From: Sweltsa coloradensis
Lineage: Eukaryota > Arthropoda > Insecta > Plecoptera > Chloroperlidae
Direction: 5' to 3'
DNA length: 64,000 nucleotides
Assembly (NCBI GenBank): GCA_024449915.1
Contig: JAMZAV010000008.1
Span: 62,001-126,000 of the forward strand
Of the stretch, positions 1 through 12,700 are shown one piece after another; the stretch's first letter is position 1, and the number at the start of each line of letters is the position of its first letter. The position numbers were made by a program, and so were the translations under genes. The notes beneath the pieces were generated by a model. The model saw only the letters and a list, made by a program, of their open reading frames with translations. It did not search any database and was not told where the DNA came from.

Positions 1-2092
1 GCCCACATATTAATTGTTAGTAAGTATTTCAATACATACTCATTTCAGGAGGCCCATCATTTACATCATTTTAACAAATAACAAGAGCTGCAGAATAATG
101 CATCCACTTATTTACGGGGTAGCCAAGATACAACTAGACCCCCGACCCTTTGATTTACTAATGCCCGAGGGTGTACATGCATTCCTAGGAACTCTTAAGA
201 CAAAACACTCATTGGCCTAACCCCGCACATTGCGACAATACAGGCAGCATAATATTAATTCTTTGGGGAATGGGACACATTTGGCAGTTGGCACATAGCT
301 GTTCGCTCAGCCAAGAAGCATCCGACGTGTTTCAAACTTTGCAAGTCTGTCAATAAAGCATGTAGGACTGCCCTACACTCGCAGATTAAAAAAAAATGGT
401 CCTATTCAGTAGTAATAAAAAAATCACGAATAAAGTCAATTTTAGACTTTTTGCAAAAAAACAAATCGTGAACAAAAATGTTTTTAAGGCTATTGTAATC
501 AGGGTAGGGTCAAAACCTTGGAAGTCCATGAAAGTTGGTTGAATGAAAGTGTAGGCCTACCTTTAATAAACCAGCGAAAACAATTGTTTTTTGGTCGGGA
601 CATAACCTCACTATCGGCCATTAATCTGTCGTTTTTTGACATAGTGAACAGCCATAGCTAGTGCAAATAATTTTGGGAATCGGTTTTTGATTCGTTTCTT
701 ACCCTTTAGTACACTCACTATAGAAAATTAATGAAAAACAGTTGGTGTACGACTTTTTCCAAACGGACAAACTGTTAAGTTCTTGGAAAAATGAAAATTG
801 AGTAGAATTGTAGCAAAGTGTTTCTAACCAGAAACATTCCAATTTATTTGCAATTTGCAATATTGTCAGAAAAACATATGGGCCTATAAGGATGTCGATT
901 TTTTTTCTGTTCTAATAAGTCTTCATTCACAAATTTTAGCCATTTTTTTTTAACAAAACCCCAAGAAATATAAAAAATTTTTAAAACAATTTTTGAAAGT
1001 ATCACCGTGACAACTGCCCAGAATTTCAACCACCTGCCGTGTCAGTCAGCTGAGCGAACAACAATTTGCTTAAAACACATGTCCAATATCCTCGGCGTAG
1101 AAGCACGTAACATGTTCATAAATTCTGTGTCGCACATTAATTTATAAACGTAAATCGATGCTAATAAGGGGCATGGCCGCAGAGATAGGCATACAGCTGA
1201 CATGGAGAGTTTTGGTGGTGTTTGAGCGACATTTTAATGATATATTAGTACAGTACAACTGAAACCTTACCAGTGAGAAGCAATGACTTTGAGCGACATT
1301 TAATGATATATTAGTACAATAAAACTGAATTCTTACCACTGAGAAGCAATGACTGAATTCTGACCGAGTCTTGAAGACAACTCGCACTTCTGATTCGAAT
1401 CGATTCTGCAGTTTACACATGTTTTTTGGACGATCATTTGTGTTTCGAGGTCCCAACTGTCAAAGTGGCAAGATTCCAAGTTTTTGATGTTACAAAGCTT
1501 GTCAAAGTGTTCTAGTCCTGTTCCAACACAGGTCGTTTTTAACAAGTCCTACAGGTTCTGCAACAACAAGTCCCAGGTTATTCAGAGTATATTTACTGTG
1601 GAAAACTGCAACAAAAATCATAATTAACTATTACTTGAAACCATGCTTAACCTACAGAGTTGGTGACTTGGGTTCCAACGAGGAAAAATACTCCATAATC
1701 GATTAATGAACTGACTAAGTTTTTTAGTTTTTATCAAAGGCATAACGTTGGATTTGGTTCAGAAAAAGTTAGAATCATTGGAAAATATTACCGCAAGTCT
1801 ACGAGTTTTTTATAATTTTCATACAGTTAACCCATAAGTTGGTTATGTTTAAATTAAATTTTCTCTAGTTACAATTGATATTTCAAGGTCCTAACCCTTG
1901 ATAGCATGTTCTACAAAAAAATTTGAATAAATAGAGTTTTTCGAAATGATAATTGTCTTCAAAAACCTTTGGAACATTCCGCTTGACGTATTCAATACAT
2001 GAGTGTTTTTCACCGTACATAAGGGCAGAATTCCCTTGGACAGTTATCCCACTGAAATTACATAACATGTGTGGTTTTCAGTGATTGCTTAC
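1..2092. other. Left flank, no gene recognised
   Basis: Apart from the 67-bp tandem repeat I see no exon. The rest of the vWD domain is expected here or further left. Confidence 0.5.
1220..1354. repeat. Two tandem copies of a 67-bp unit
   Basis: The unit beginning gagcgacattt and ending gagaagcaatgact occurs twice in direct succession with a few differences. Confidence 0.85.
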
Positions 2093-2233
2093 GGAGCGAG
2101 AATGTGCACAGTTCGTACTTCAGATGCATTTAAGAAATCCCTGGTTCTCAAGTGATTGTGCTCGTCTGAGAGCGAGAATATGTGTCGTCGTAACTCTAGA
2201 GGCAGTTGCTTCATCATCCCCTGTAGCTTCAAG
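2093..2233 (-). other. Possible exon downstream of the vWD start (unassigned frame)
   Basis: Bases lie between a good acceptor (tgtgtttcag) and donor gtaagc. One frame is open throughout (KLQGMMKQLPLELRRH...) but needs two carried-over bases; exon 50 leaves in phase 0. In phase 0 it reads LEATGDDEATASR and reaches a TGA 114 bases in. No clear vWD signature, so it could be a decoy or an alternative end. Confidence 0.25.
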
Positions 2234-3714
2234 CTGAAACACACGACGTTATCAATCAGTCAATCAATCAAAGACGGCATTATCCATAAATACTCTAAAA
2301 ATAGATCGCCTTAGTTCTGTACTTAGAAATATAGGAATTAGTAGTTTTGAAATGAGTTTCAACTGTGCTTCAGTATAGATATACAATTCTGGAGGAAGTC
2401 TTCAATTTTTCACAGACCATAAAATTCTACAAAGATGTCTCATTACGTATAGTGATTTCCAACAGAAGAGGAGGGAGATACGCACGCTATGCAAGAAATG
2501 TACAATTTAAATATATTTCGATATAGTATATGGAGATGGGTTTCAAATATAAGAAGCCCATTTTGAAATTTTCGTAAGATTTCTAATTATTTAAGTGGGA
2601 CGTTGCTCTTACATCATTGAAGACGTCAACTATGACGGTGTGTCCGTCAATGAGCAGCACGATCTCATAGACGTCTCGCTTGTTGTTGGGGTCGTACGAG
2701 ACAGCTAGAGAGAAGTTCCCGTCAACAAAGTCGTGAGCTAGGAGGTAGGTGCAGGTGCCTTGGAACTCGAAGAACCGCCGGTCAAACGTCATGAAGTGCT
2801 GAGGACCGGCCATTATTGCTTTGGCTGTAACAAACAACATAACTTGCCAATGTGCTGAAAGAATCATCATGCTATTTTAAAATGCTTATTTATGCTGTTA
2901 GCTTTCTGTTCAATCATGTAACTATGTTCCACACAATCATACACAATTATTTCTACATTAAGGCAAAGGTTAAGATTCGTGCTGTATGGTTAGTTCGACC
3001 GATGTCCCTCCTTCCCCCCCCCCCCCTATTTCCAATGCACTAGGTCCTGATTTTGAAACCCGGATCAGGCTAGAACAACTTTATTCTTGAAAATTGTTAT
3101 CGTTCTTCAACAAACGATACTCAAGCACATATGGACTATGAAACACTGACCTTAGATTCGTCATACATAGAGCCACATACTGTATTTTTGATAACGTCCT
3201 AAACCAAGAGTAATTCAGCTAGCAGCTAGACGATAACAATTATCCATATAATTGTGCATTCATTTTATAATAATTTCAATACTTATGCAAGGAACAGGCG
3301 TGTGTATGTTCCGAATTGTTTACATTTGTTCAATAGAAACAATGCCAGTAAAAATACTTATAATTCAGGCAAGTTTGGAAACATAACCAGGGGCCTATTC
3401 AAGGCCGTGTAGTTTGTGCATTCCGCTACATTTAACACTCGTTAATAAGGTGGACTGTACAATAATCTGTAAACGACAGAATAAATTTATAAACAATGCA
3501 AAAAAATAGGCACTATTTTTGTGACATGAGTTTTTGAAGGAAATTATTATCAAAACTAGTTGACACATTAAAGTGAAAAGTAAAAAGAAAATCGTGAAAT
3601 GACATCATAATGTAAATCATACATTTTGAATACAGAAAAATTATACACAGTAATTACACATAAGAGGACGATGTTGCCAAGTAGTATTATTTAAAGTGGT
3701 GCACATTAACTTAC
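2234..3714. other. Introns around exon 50
   Basis: Nothing recognised besides exon 50 and a C run near 3015. Confidence 0.5.
2613..2824 (-). CDS. apolpp: apolipophorin exon 50 (start of vWD domain)
   Basis: It opens KAIMAGPQHFMTFDRRFFEF and ends TVIVDVFND. 'g.qhfmTFDrrffeFqGtCtYlLahDfvdgnFslav' is a clear von Willebrand factor type D start. Acceptor gtttgttacag, donor gtaaga, phase 1 to 0. The rest of the domain is not seen, so the gene continues left. Confidence 0.95.
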
Positions 3715-6700
3715 CACTGAAGGGTGGCAGCCAGTTCGAAGGCTCCGTGCAAGGCTTGTATTCGTAGTAGAGAGTCCAGAAAGTCGTGTTGGAAGCGATG
3801 AAGTAGTTCTGAAGGTCGTTGATTCTCTTGTACTCAGGTATTTCCTACAATGAAAAGAACGTAGCTTCGTTTACCATTTTTTAGGACACATATTACAATT
3901 TATCAAAATAACTTTTATGATGTATCCTGACAGTAATTCTATCACTGAATTCAACAAAACAAACATGTTCAATACCTTTCATGTTTGTCATAATTTCATC
4001 ACTCACTTTTTACACACCTACACACAAACACACACTCATGTTTTCTATTGTTGTGTATATGTATTTTTAATTAATTTAATTGCAATGCATTAGTATTAGT
4101 ATTTACTAAATGTGAATGGGGCTATGCCATTTTCTAGCAACCAACAACGCATCAATGTTTCAATTTCAATTTGAAAAAAAAAATGCTGACCCCAAAAAAC
4201 AGGAAAGTATCAAAAATGTTCATTGATACTAATAACCTTTCAACTTTATTAATAAATGTTACATTATAATTTCAATTTAAAAATGAGTTGGCTATAATGT
4301 ACTTTACATCCCAACCCACCTCGAACTTCGGCGTCTCGTTGAAAGCATGCCAAGACATCGGGAGTTTCTGCTCTAGCTCCACTAGACCGTTTTCCGGGTC
4401 AAAAATAAACTTGGTCTTCGCGTCTCGATATCTGTTTTCCGCCTGCAACGCAGTCTGGGATATATCGGCTATTTTCACCCGAAGGAAATTGATAGCGCTT
4501 TGTATTTTTGTGCCAACATCAAAGTAGTCGTATAAATATTCAACCTGTAAAGAAAAGACAAAAATGTGTATAGTATTTACGACAAAAAATCAAGAATCAA
4601 ATACTCTTTTGATCCATGTAATATTACTTACTTTGGCGTATAGTTCTTTCGCTTTAGTTAGAACATAGTTTATTGATGGAAGTTTCAGTAGCTGTTTGAA
4701 CTCTGTTACTATTTCGGTGAGGATGTCTTGTAGTTCTTTGCCTGTAATCAGGGTGTAATGATAATTAGATTTCAAAAGGTGCCTGATCTGATCATAGCCT
4801 TGTACTAGGTTGACATGATTTGATTTAGACTCTAGGTCATGTGACCTGGTCACGGGTGTAGCTAGGATTGAAAAATGGTGGGGAAATAATTTGGGGGATA
4901 ATACAAAAATCAAATAGGGGCCCGGGCGTTCATGTTCTTTGCGGAATATCTATGCATTTAACTTAAACAAATCCTTAATTTTAAATTACAAAAACGTATT
5001 TAAATTTATTTAAACCAAAACTAATGGCTTCTCTGTAGATTAAATACTGTAAAACTGTTTTAAATCAATTATAAAACAAATATTAGCATGCGAATTAATA
5101 ACTATGAAACGCTGTTGTTTTCCAGTTACCCCTCAATTATATTTGGTGTAATTTGAAAATATATCTCATTTCTTCATTTAGGCAAATGGGTGTATAAAAC
5201 CTCTCACTTTCCTAATCCACTGGTCCAAACAGTAAGAAGTATGGATCTTCATAAATTGCAAGCATAGTTGTCAGACCTGTTCAGTAAATTGTTAAGTTAA
5301 TAATACTAAAATATATTTCCTCGACGTGACATACTATTTTCTACAATTTCAGATCTATCCGTGGCAAAAAGAAGGGGGTATGAGGAGAGGGGATAAAGTT
5401 TTATTTTATACCAAGCGGAAACACAATTAAAAGTGTAAATATGGATATAAAATATAAATATCAACGAGTTGCTTGAGCTAAGTTTATGTCCAACAGCCTG
5501 TGGTCTGGGCAACGGACTCGATGGCTTCGCTTCCAAGCAATGTGACACAAACTGTGTGACCTATTTGACTCGCACTCTGCTCACGTTAGCTAAAAGGTTG
5601 AACGTCTGCTAATCCGATGTCGAGGTGACGTGATCGTATACTTGTTATTTCATATCTTATAATGTTCTATTGTCTGCTGCTCGAGCACTCAAATGTCAGT
5701 TTTGAAAACGTATTACCAAAGATTTGTTCAGTGGCGTAACAACGGCGGAGGGGTGGGGGGAGGGGGGGGCGAGAGGGGGGCACAATTCTGTGGCAAGATT
5801 TTATAAAATTACAATAAATCTGACAATTTTAGAAATGTTATAAAAAAATATACGAAACCACGCTAAAACCTAATAAAATACCATCATTTGCAAATATTAA
5901 AAGTCAAAAGTTGTCTGGGCCTATGCGCCCCAGACCCGCACTAGATGTCCCGGGACCCAGACCCCCGATTGAACCAGGATATATACATTTTCCGAAACAA
6001 TTGTTTAATGGGCGATTCCCCCCCCCCCCCTACAAAAAAGGGCTAGTTACGTCACTGGATTTAGTGTTACGTGCGTTAATGTCTGAGACGGTGAACAAGT
6101 GATCAGATTATGGAAACACGATAGAAGCAAATTCCAATAGTTTTAACTGCGGTCTTGTTGTATTTTCGTTTAAATCTGCTTGCCGGATACATCGCATGAC
6201 GTGTAACGGATTTACCATCAACCCACATTGTATCTGATAAAGGGACTACGACTACAAGGCACTCACAAGCTGCCATTACACGTTCTATTATTGACATGTG
6301 ACTATAGTATCGCTATCCATCAAAAAAACGCAGCGAGAAATATTTTCAGATACGGATAAAGTAATTGAAGAAGTCGCTGTACACGAAACAGATTTAAATA
6401 AAAATCATTAATGTCGACAACTACGAACTTGCAAAATTGACATCTTAACACAAAATTGTAATGAGAAATTGAAGCCTAAAACTTGTTACATTTTTAGAAT
6501 ACGGCAGTGTAAGAAAAACTTCTAGATAATCCGTTTCAACGAACAAAGATTATGTTTTTAAATAATCGACGGCCTCCCTCTTGTACGTTGAATAGGGCTT
6601 AAGTGTAATTCTACTAACGATCCTACGCATCTGAATTACCAAATATTACACGAAGAGTCTTATGTTTTTAAAGTGATAACGAGAGCGACTGTGATGACCT

Positions 6701-9700
6701 TGTCATCGAATGGGCGACACCACACATATTCGTAAGAACACGTCATACTTATTATCTACAGATATAACATATTTATTAGGATATCGATGGACTTACCAAA
6801 CGGTACAATAGTGAAATATCTTTCACTGACGAAGTCGAACACGATCTTCGAATACTTTTTAATGTTAGTCAACCAATCATTTGCTTGTATATCCTTATAC
6901 AACCGATCTAAGTCTTGGGTGAAATTAGCAAATCTTGCAAAATATGGTGAACCAACAATATCACTTTTGCGCTGGTAGAGAAATTCTGAAACACATTCAA
7001 AAGAAACATTATTGATTACATTAATTATTTTGTCCTCCTTTGTGAATCAGTTTTTTTAACTGAATATGATAGAGGTTAAAGAAAGAAAGAAAGTAGAAAC
7101 ATTATTGAATTTTACCTTGCTCCATTTCACAAAATAGTGTATTTATTCAATATAATTGTATTTGATGTTAAACTGGTAGATAGAATAGCTGGATTTATTA
7201 TTAAGTTATATAAAACTAGGCCGCTTCGCGAACGCTTTTTCCAGTCGCGTTGCGTTGATAGATGAGCTTTTTTTTTTAAATATTTCTGTCCAATGATTAT
7301 GTTTGTAAGTGGGATCTCATTACTTTTTCTATAGTTACTTGATATTACTTGTTGATTATACACCTGTAAAAGGCTTATATTAAAACCTTTATTTCTACGA
7401 ATTTGGACCAACTTTTTCAACTTTTTCAGTGCATCACCATAATCTTTATGTTAATGTAAAATATGAACGTTGTAGCCCTACCCGTTTGGTCAGAATCGGC
7501 CCAAATATCACGAAAATATCGTATTAAAAACCAGGCGCGTCGGAACGTTTTGAAAGTTGGGGGGGGCAAATAAATTGGTAGATTTGGTAGGGTATAGCTG
7601 GGATTGGGGCGAAGCCCAGCCGCCAGAGGCCCTATCGCCGAAGGCGAAAACATTTTTACCTTACTACAGTTATTTCGTCAGGTTTTAACTGCTCTCGGAC
7701 TCTGTAAACGATGTTTTTACATCAACTATCTGCGATCAAAAACTCAAGAAATTAACGTGAAGTGGCCCATTTAATAAATAACAACTCTTTTTTTTATGTT
7801 ATGACGAAGTATACAGGCAAACATTTTTTTGTTTTAACCTCTTCTTAAAAAAAAAATACTAACTGAAGGCTGTTTAGTACGTTTAATATTTTTTTAAATT
7901 AAACACGAAAAAAACACACACATTACACTTTACTTTACACTTCACACTACACTACTTACACTCTAAGAGGAATAAATAATCTTTCCCACTTGCCACTTCG
8001 CTATAATCACAGTCACTATACACCACTCCAAAGATGACGGGAACAGTGAACAGTGAACGCATAACGATGCGACACGTGCGAACCAAATCCCAACTTGCGT
8101 CTACCAATAACTCTAGCAAAACATTCCAAGGGATGTTTGGATTAGACGTGAGTCTGAGTTTCGTTCGTGTCCACTGAGTGACCAGCACACAATATAATAC
8201 GGGTGGCTAGTTATAAAGAAGTCAGATAGACGGGTTCAGTCAGCCAAACCCAACATTTCTGCTATATTGTTGGGTTGTTTATTCCTGGAAATGAATTGTT
8301 GACAGGATCATTCGACGTTGCTGTCCCAAAAGTAGAGTAAAAATCTTGATTTTTCAACTCTAAAATCTGCCCCCTATGCCCCCATGGCATGGAAGTTAGG
8401 GGGGGGGGCAATGCCCCCCTTGCCCCCCTGTTCGACGCCACTGTTAAAAACGCGTGGGAAAATCGTTAAAGTACGATTTATATAAGAAATATTTCTTCAA
8501 ATGTCTCTAAAATCATAACATATATAACTTCAGTGATTTTAAACGTGCCCATAAATTTTCATCAAGATCGGAGAAGCCGTTTGCCAAATATCACGAAAAT
8601 ATCCCATTAAAACTTTAAAAAAATCGTAAAAGTACGATAATCATATGAAATATTTGATCGATTGTACCCAAAAATGTGGCAAGTCTAAGTTCAGAGATTT
8701 TGAAGGTCCCCTAAAATTTTCACCACGATCGCATATGCCGTTTGTCCGTTAGAGCGCGAACAAACAGACAAAAAACTAACAAAAAACTAAAACAAAACAC
8801 CAGAGCTATTTTTCTTGGGGTAGCGTAAGTGAAAAAAACCTAAATGAATTTGAAGTCTTTGCTTCGCTCATCCAATAACAGGATTTCATCTTAGTCTACA
8901 TCGGGATTGTTTTAGCATAGAAAAAAACAATTCCAGCGAGTGTGTAGGAAGAGCTAGCGTCGTACTTCTGATCCACAGGGTCTCTACAACATTCTGTATC
9001 ATTCTTGTTGAAGGACAATACCAACTAAAACTCCGCAGTAACTCGAGGGTCATGTGCGGGTTTCATCGTATAGACGTGACATTCGTGCATATTCACGGAC
9101 GGAGAGAAAACTGATGGTTACTCACCTAACAACTCGACATGAATGTGGTGAATACTCAGGTCGACATAATGAGCAAACTTGTGGAACGTAGGTTCTAGAG
9201 CGAGCATGAAGTTATGCCAGTTGGTTTTTAACAGATCAGTAAACTTGTGCCACAAATTCACAACGTGCTTCATGAAAGACACGTGGAGATCTTTCACAAT
9301 CTGAAAGAATAAAAACAAAACATTATGATTGGCGAATGAAATATTGATGACTCGTTTTTATGATTCCCCCTCCCCCCCCCCCAAATTATATCCTAGCAAA
9401 TAAACTTCACTTCCTCATTTTTGTCTTGTATTCCATTTTATTATTATCTTTTAGTTTCAATTTATTGAAAATTAAATTTAAAATGACATCACAAAATTAA
9501 TCACAAAAATACAAAACTTGTTAATGTTCAGATTTACGTGTAGGTATTTCATTTTGGTATTCATGGTATTCATGGTGTATTCTATTTGTATTTTTGGTTT
9601 GTTTTATTCGCACATAATTGACTTAAGCTCAACGACTTAATACAAAATGTGGCACAAACATTTTTCAAATCAAGAAAAACATGATACACAATCAAAGAAG

Positions 9701-12700
9701 AGTGTTTCTTTGATCAACGTTTCTAGCCCATGTTTGTTCCGTGTCTATGACGGCAATTGGTTGAGAAATTTAAAATATGGTATAATGAACAATCCTGCTT
9801 CCGCTTCATCTTCTCAACGGGGGATGACTTCAACGCACAGACGATACCTCACTGGGGGGGGGGGGGGGGGGGGTAGTTTAAATCAAGGTACCTTGTCATA
9901 TTTCTCGACGAGTCGTTCAACCATCGCTGACACGTGCGACAAGGCATCTCCTCTTAGAATGCTGTGGACGAATTCAACGGCGTGCCTGTAAGAGCTTTTC
10001 AACGCTTCTATAATCCAGAGTAATGAGTTTCTTATGGCTTCTCCTGATTCGCCCATCATCTCCCACATCTCGTTGAGAATTTTGGGGAAGGATTGGATTT
10101 GATTTCGGATGGCTAACTCGTCGATCAGGTAGCTGGTCATATTCACGATGTCCTTGATGTAGAACTCATTGGCGTTGTAAGAGTTGTTCAAAAATGTCTT
10201 GAATTCTTCGACGTCAATTTCTAATGTTTTTAATTCACTGCAAAAGACACACATTTCTACTCATGATTTTCTAAAATTTAATCATCAAATTTGAATATAT
10301 TCAAAACTGAAGATTCGATATTAAATTTGGTACAGAAAAGTTGACACCAAACTAAGGAATCAAAATAATTAAATAATACATTGATTGGTTATAACAAAAG
10401 ATTGAAACTGTACACCAGGGAACTTTTATTTAAATTAAATATTAAAAGTCACTGCTAGTAATATATTTTAGTTTTTTTAAGCTGAAAAAGCGCAGGTGAA
10501 TTTTTGTCCAAGTGGTTGATACCGTAAGCTTTTCAAAATTTCCAAAATTATTTACTTCGGACAATAGTTACATTGATAGCAGACTATCAGTGAACGTTCT
10601 AGCATTGAACTTACATTGTAAATTTTATATTTGTTTTAATGTGACTTGATTGAAATAAATAAAAATGGAAATACCAACGGTAAAGTCTCATTGACATACC
10701 TGACATCATCCAGGAAGTCCTGTACAACCGGCTTAGCGTCCAACCAAATGTCGTTGAGAGCATCTGTCAGCTCAGATTTCACGTATTGTTTCCAAAAATC
10801 AACAGATTCGTAAAACGAATCCACAGATTCGTCGAAAGTTTCATGTATACCATTCTAGAAAAAATACCATGTTAAGAGAATTTTATTAGATATTTGAACA
10901 GGTATTTGATAATTGAAATAATATTTTTGGACTTAGGTCTAACAATGTTAAATAAAAAAAAATTATACCGATATTTTGACTTTTTTTAAAAGTCTTTTCA
11001 AACTGAGGGTTGAACAAAAGAAAACTTACAACAATCCAAAAAAGATTTAGTATAAACCAAATAACCATGAACCATTTCTGCCAACAAAGAAAAAAACAAG
11101 ACGTAAATTAAAAGTATAAAATGTACCTGACCATAATAATAAGTGCACCCTAAGTTTGAAACAGTCTATGAACAAAAGTCGAAATATCACTTTCAATTTT
11201 AAAAAAAATAACAAAGTGAAGTAGGCCTTCATAAATAAGTCTTACTATTTAAGCTAAATTTAATAGCAAAACAAATTAGGTGTGGACTCACTTTAATCTC
11301 ATCTTCTAGTTCAGGGCGCCAGGCAAGCCTGGAGGTGACTAGGCGAGAGTGGTTGAGTCTTAGGTAGTACGCGATGTCAGACACTGAGATCTCCTCGTAT
11401 TCTCGCCACACGTTGAACACGGCATTGCGAGAGTCCGGTATTCTGCCGTACGTGTGGAAACTCTGGGAGGCGTCTGCAGGGTACAATAAAAAGCTTAGTT
11501 AAATATGTTACTTTACGAATAAAACAATAAAAGTTAACTGCAAGCAATGAAATTATAAAATATTGCAAAGATTGGTAAGCAATTTAAAAATTATAGCTTT
11601 GGGAAACAATTGAGTTGAAAAATGTACACGTTGCTAAGCAGCTGTCACATTAGGTATTTTTTACATGGTGGAGAGTATTAATTAAACAATAATATACCTC
11701 CACAATGATTTAAATGTTTAAAGTATACAATGACAATGCATATTATATGAATTTTTAGAGTAATTAAAACTTACATGTTTAGTTAAATATAGATGTATAG
11801 TAAATTAGTATTATAATCTTTGGTAATATTAATATGTTGATGCTAATATTATGGAAGCTTTGATTTTGTATTTCAATATTTCTTTAAAAAAAAAAAAAAG
11901 AAGGCGCAAGCTCCAATTTCTTACGGAAGTGAATATTGATTGTCTCTACTACTATCACTGTCACATACTATGAAATTCCAAGTTCCAGACTATTTATTGG
12001 ATATCCTTATGCAAACAGTAAACTTTCTTTTCATTGGACTACAAGTTTGGAAAATAAAATATGATTTTCTCCTTAGTAGAGATTGACTCAAACAATAAAG
12101 AAAGACTGTCAAGGAACAAACAAACATGAAATTATTAAATTATTAAAGTTAATTAAATGGGTTTGAATTTTCAAACGAATTTCAAGAGTTGTCCTTCTTT
12201 GTCGCTATCCTCCCGCACATTTAAAATAAAATGTTACTTTTACAAACACAAAGTGGCGTCTTATTTACCTGGAGTGAAGTTGACGGTGGCTACGATAAGT
12301 TGCTCGTGCAGATCTAGGTGGAAGTCGCCTGTGGCGTTCAAATCCGAGTCTCCCTTAGCAACCGCTCCTTTGATGTTGTACTGGGGATACTTCCCTTCAT
12401 ATTTCCCCCGCAAGAAAGACAATTCCTTCTGAGAACTTTTCTCTATGTCAATCTCCTTCGATTTGATGTTCAACTTTGCCTTAGTGTGGCCGACTTGCAA
12501 AGGAAGGTAAGATCGCTTGTATTTGCCCGCACTGTTGGCTTCGAAAACATATCCGGCCATTTTCATTTCTCCATTGATACTCAGATCCAACCTGTACAGA
12601 GATGTAACAATAACTATGCAATATCAAACTTCAAAAACTCTTCAATATCCGTTTAGTAAGAATAATACTATCAGCAATAATGAGACGCAACTCTACACTA

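Larger units (their letters stand above)
10238..12268. other. Introns 41-43
   Basis: Between the exons I see only AT-rich sequence. Confidence 0.5.

Noticed and set aside
4240..4320. Exon 48 continuing as an open frame past its donor
   Set aside because: The frame runs on for a few codons, but gtgggt keeps phase with exon 49 and the family sequence stops at the donor.
7952..8188. 78-codon minus-strand frame inside the hAT-like element as a transposase remnant
   Set aside because: No hAT dimerisation or catalytic motif could be seen; treated as non-coding.
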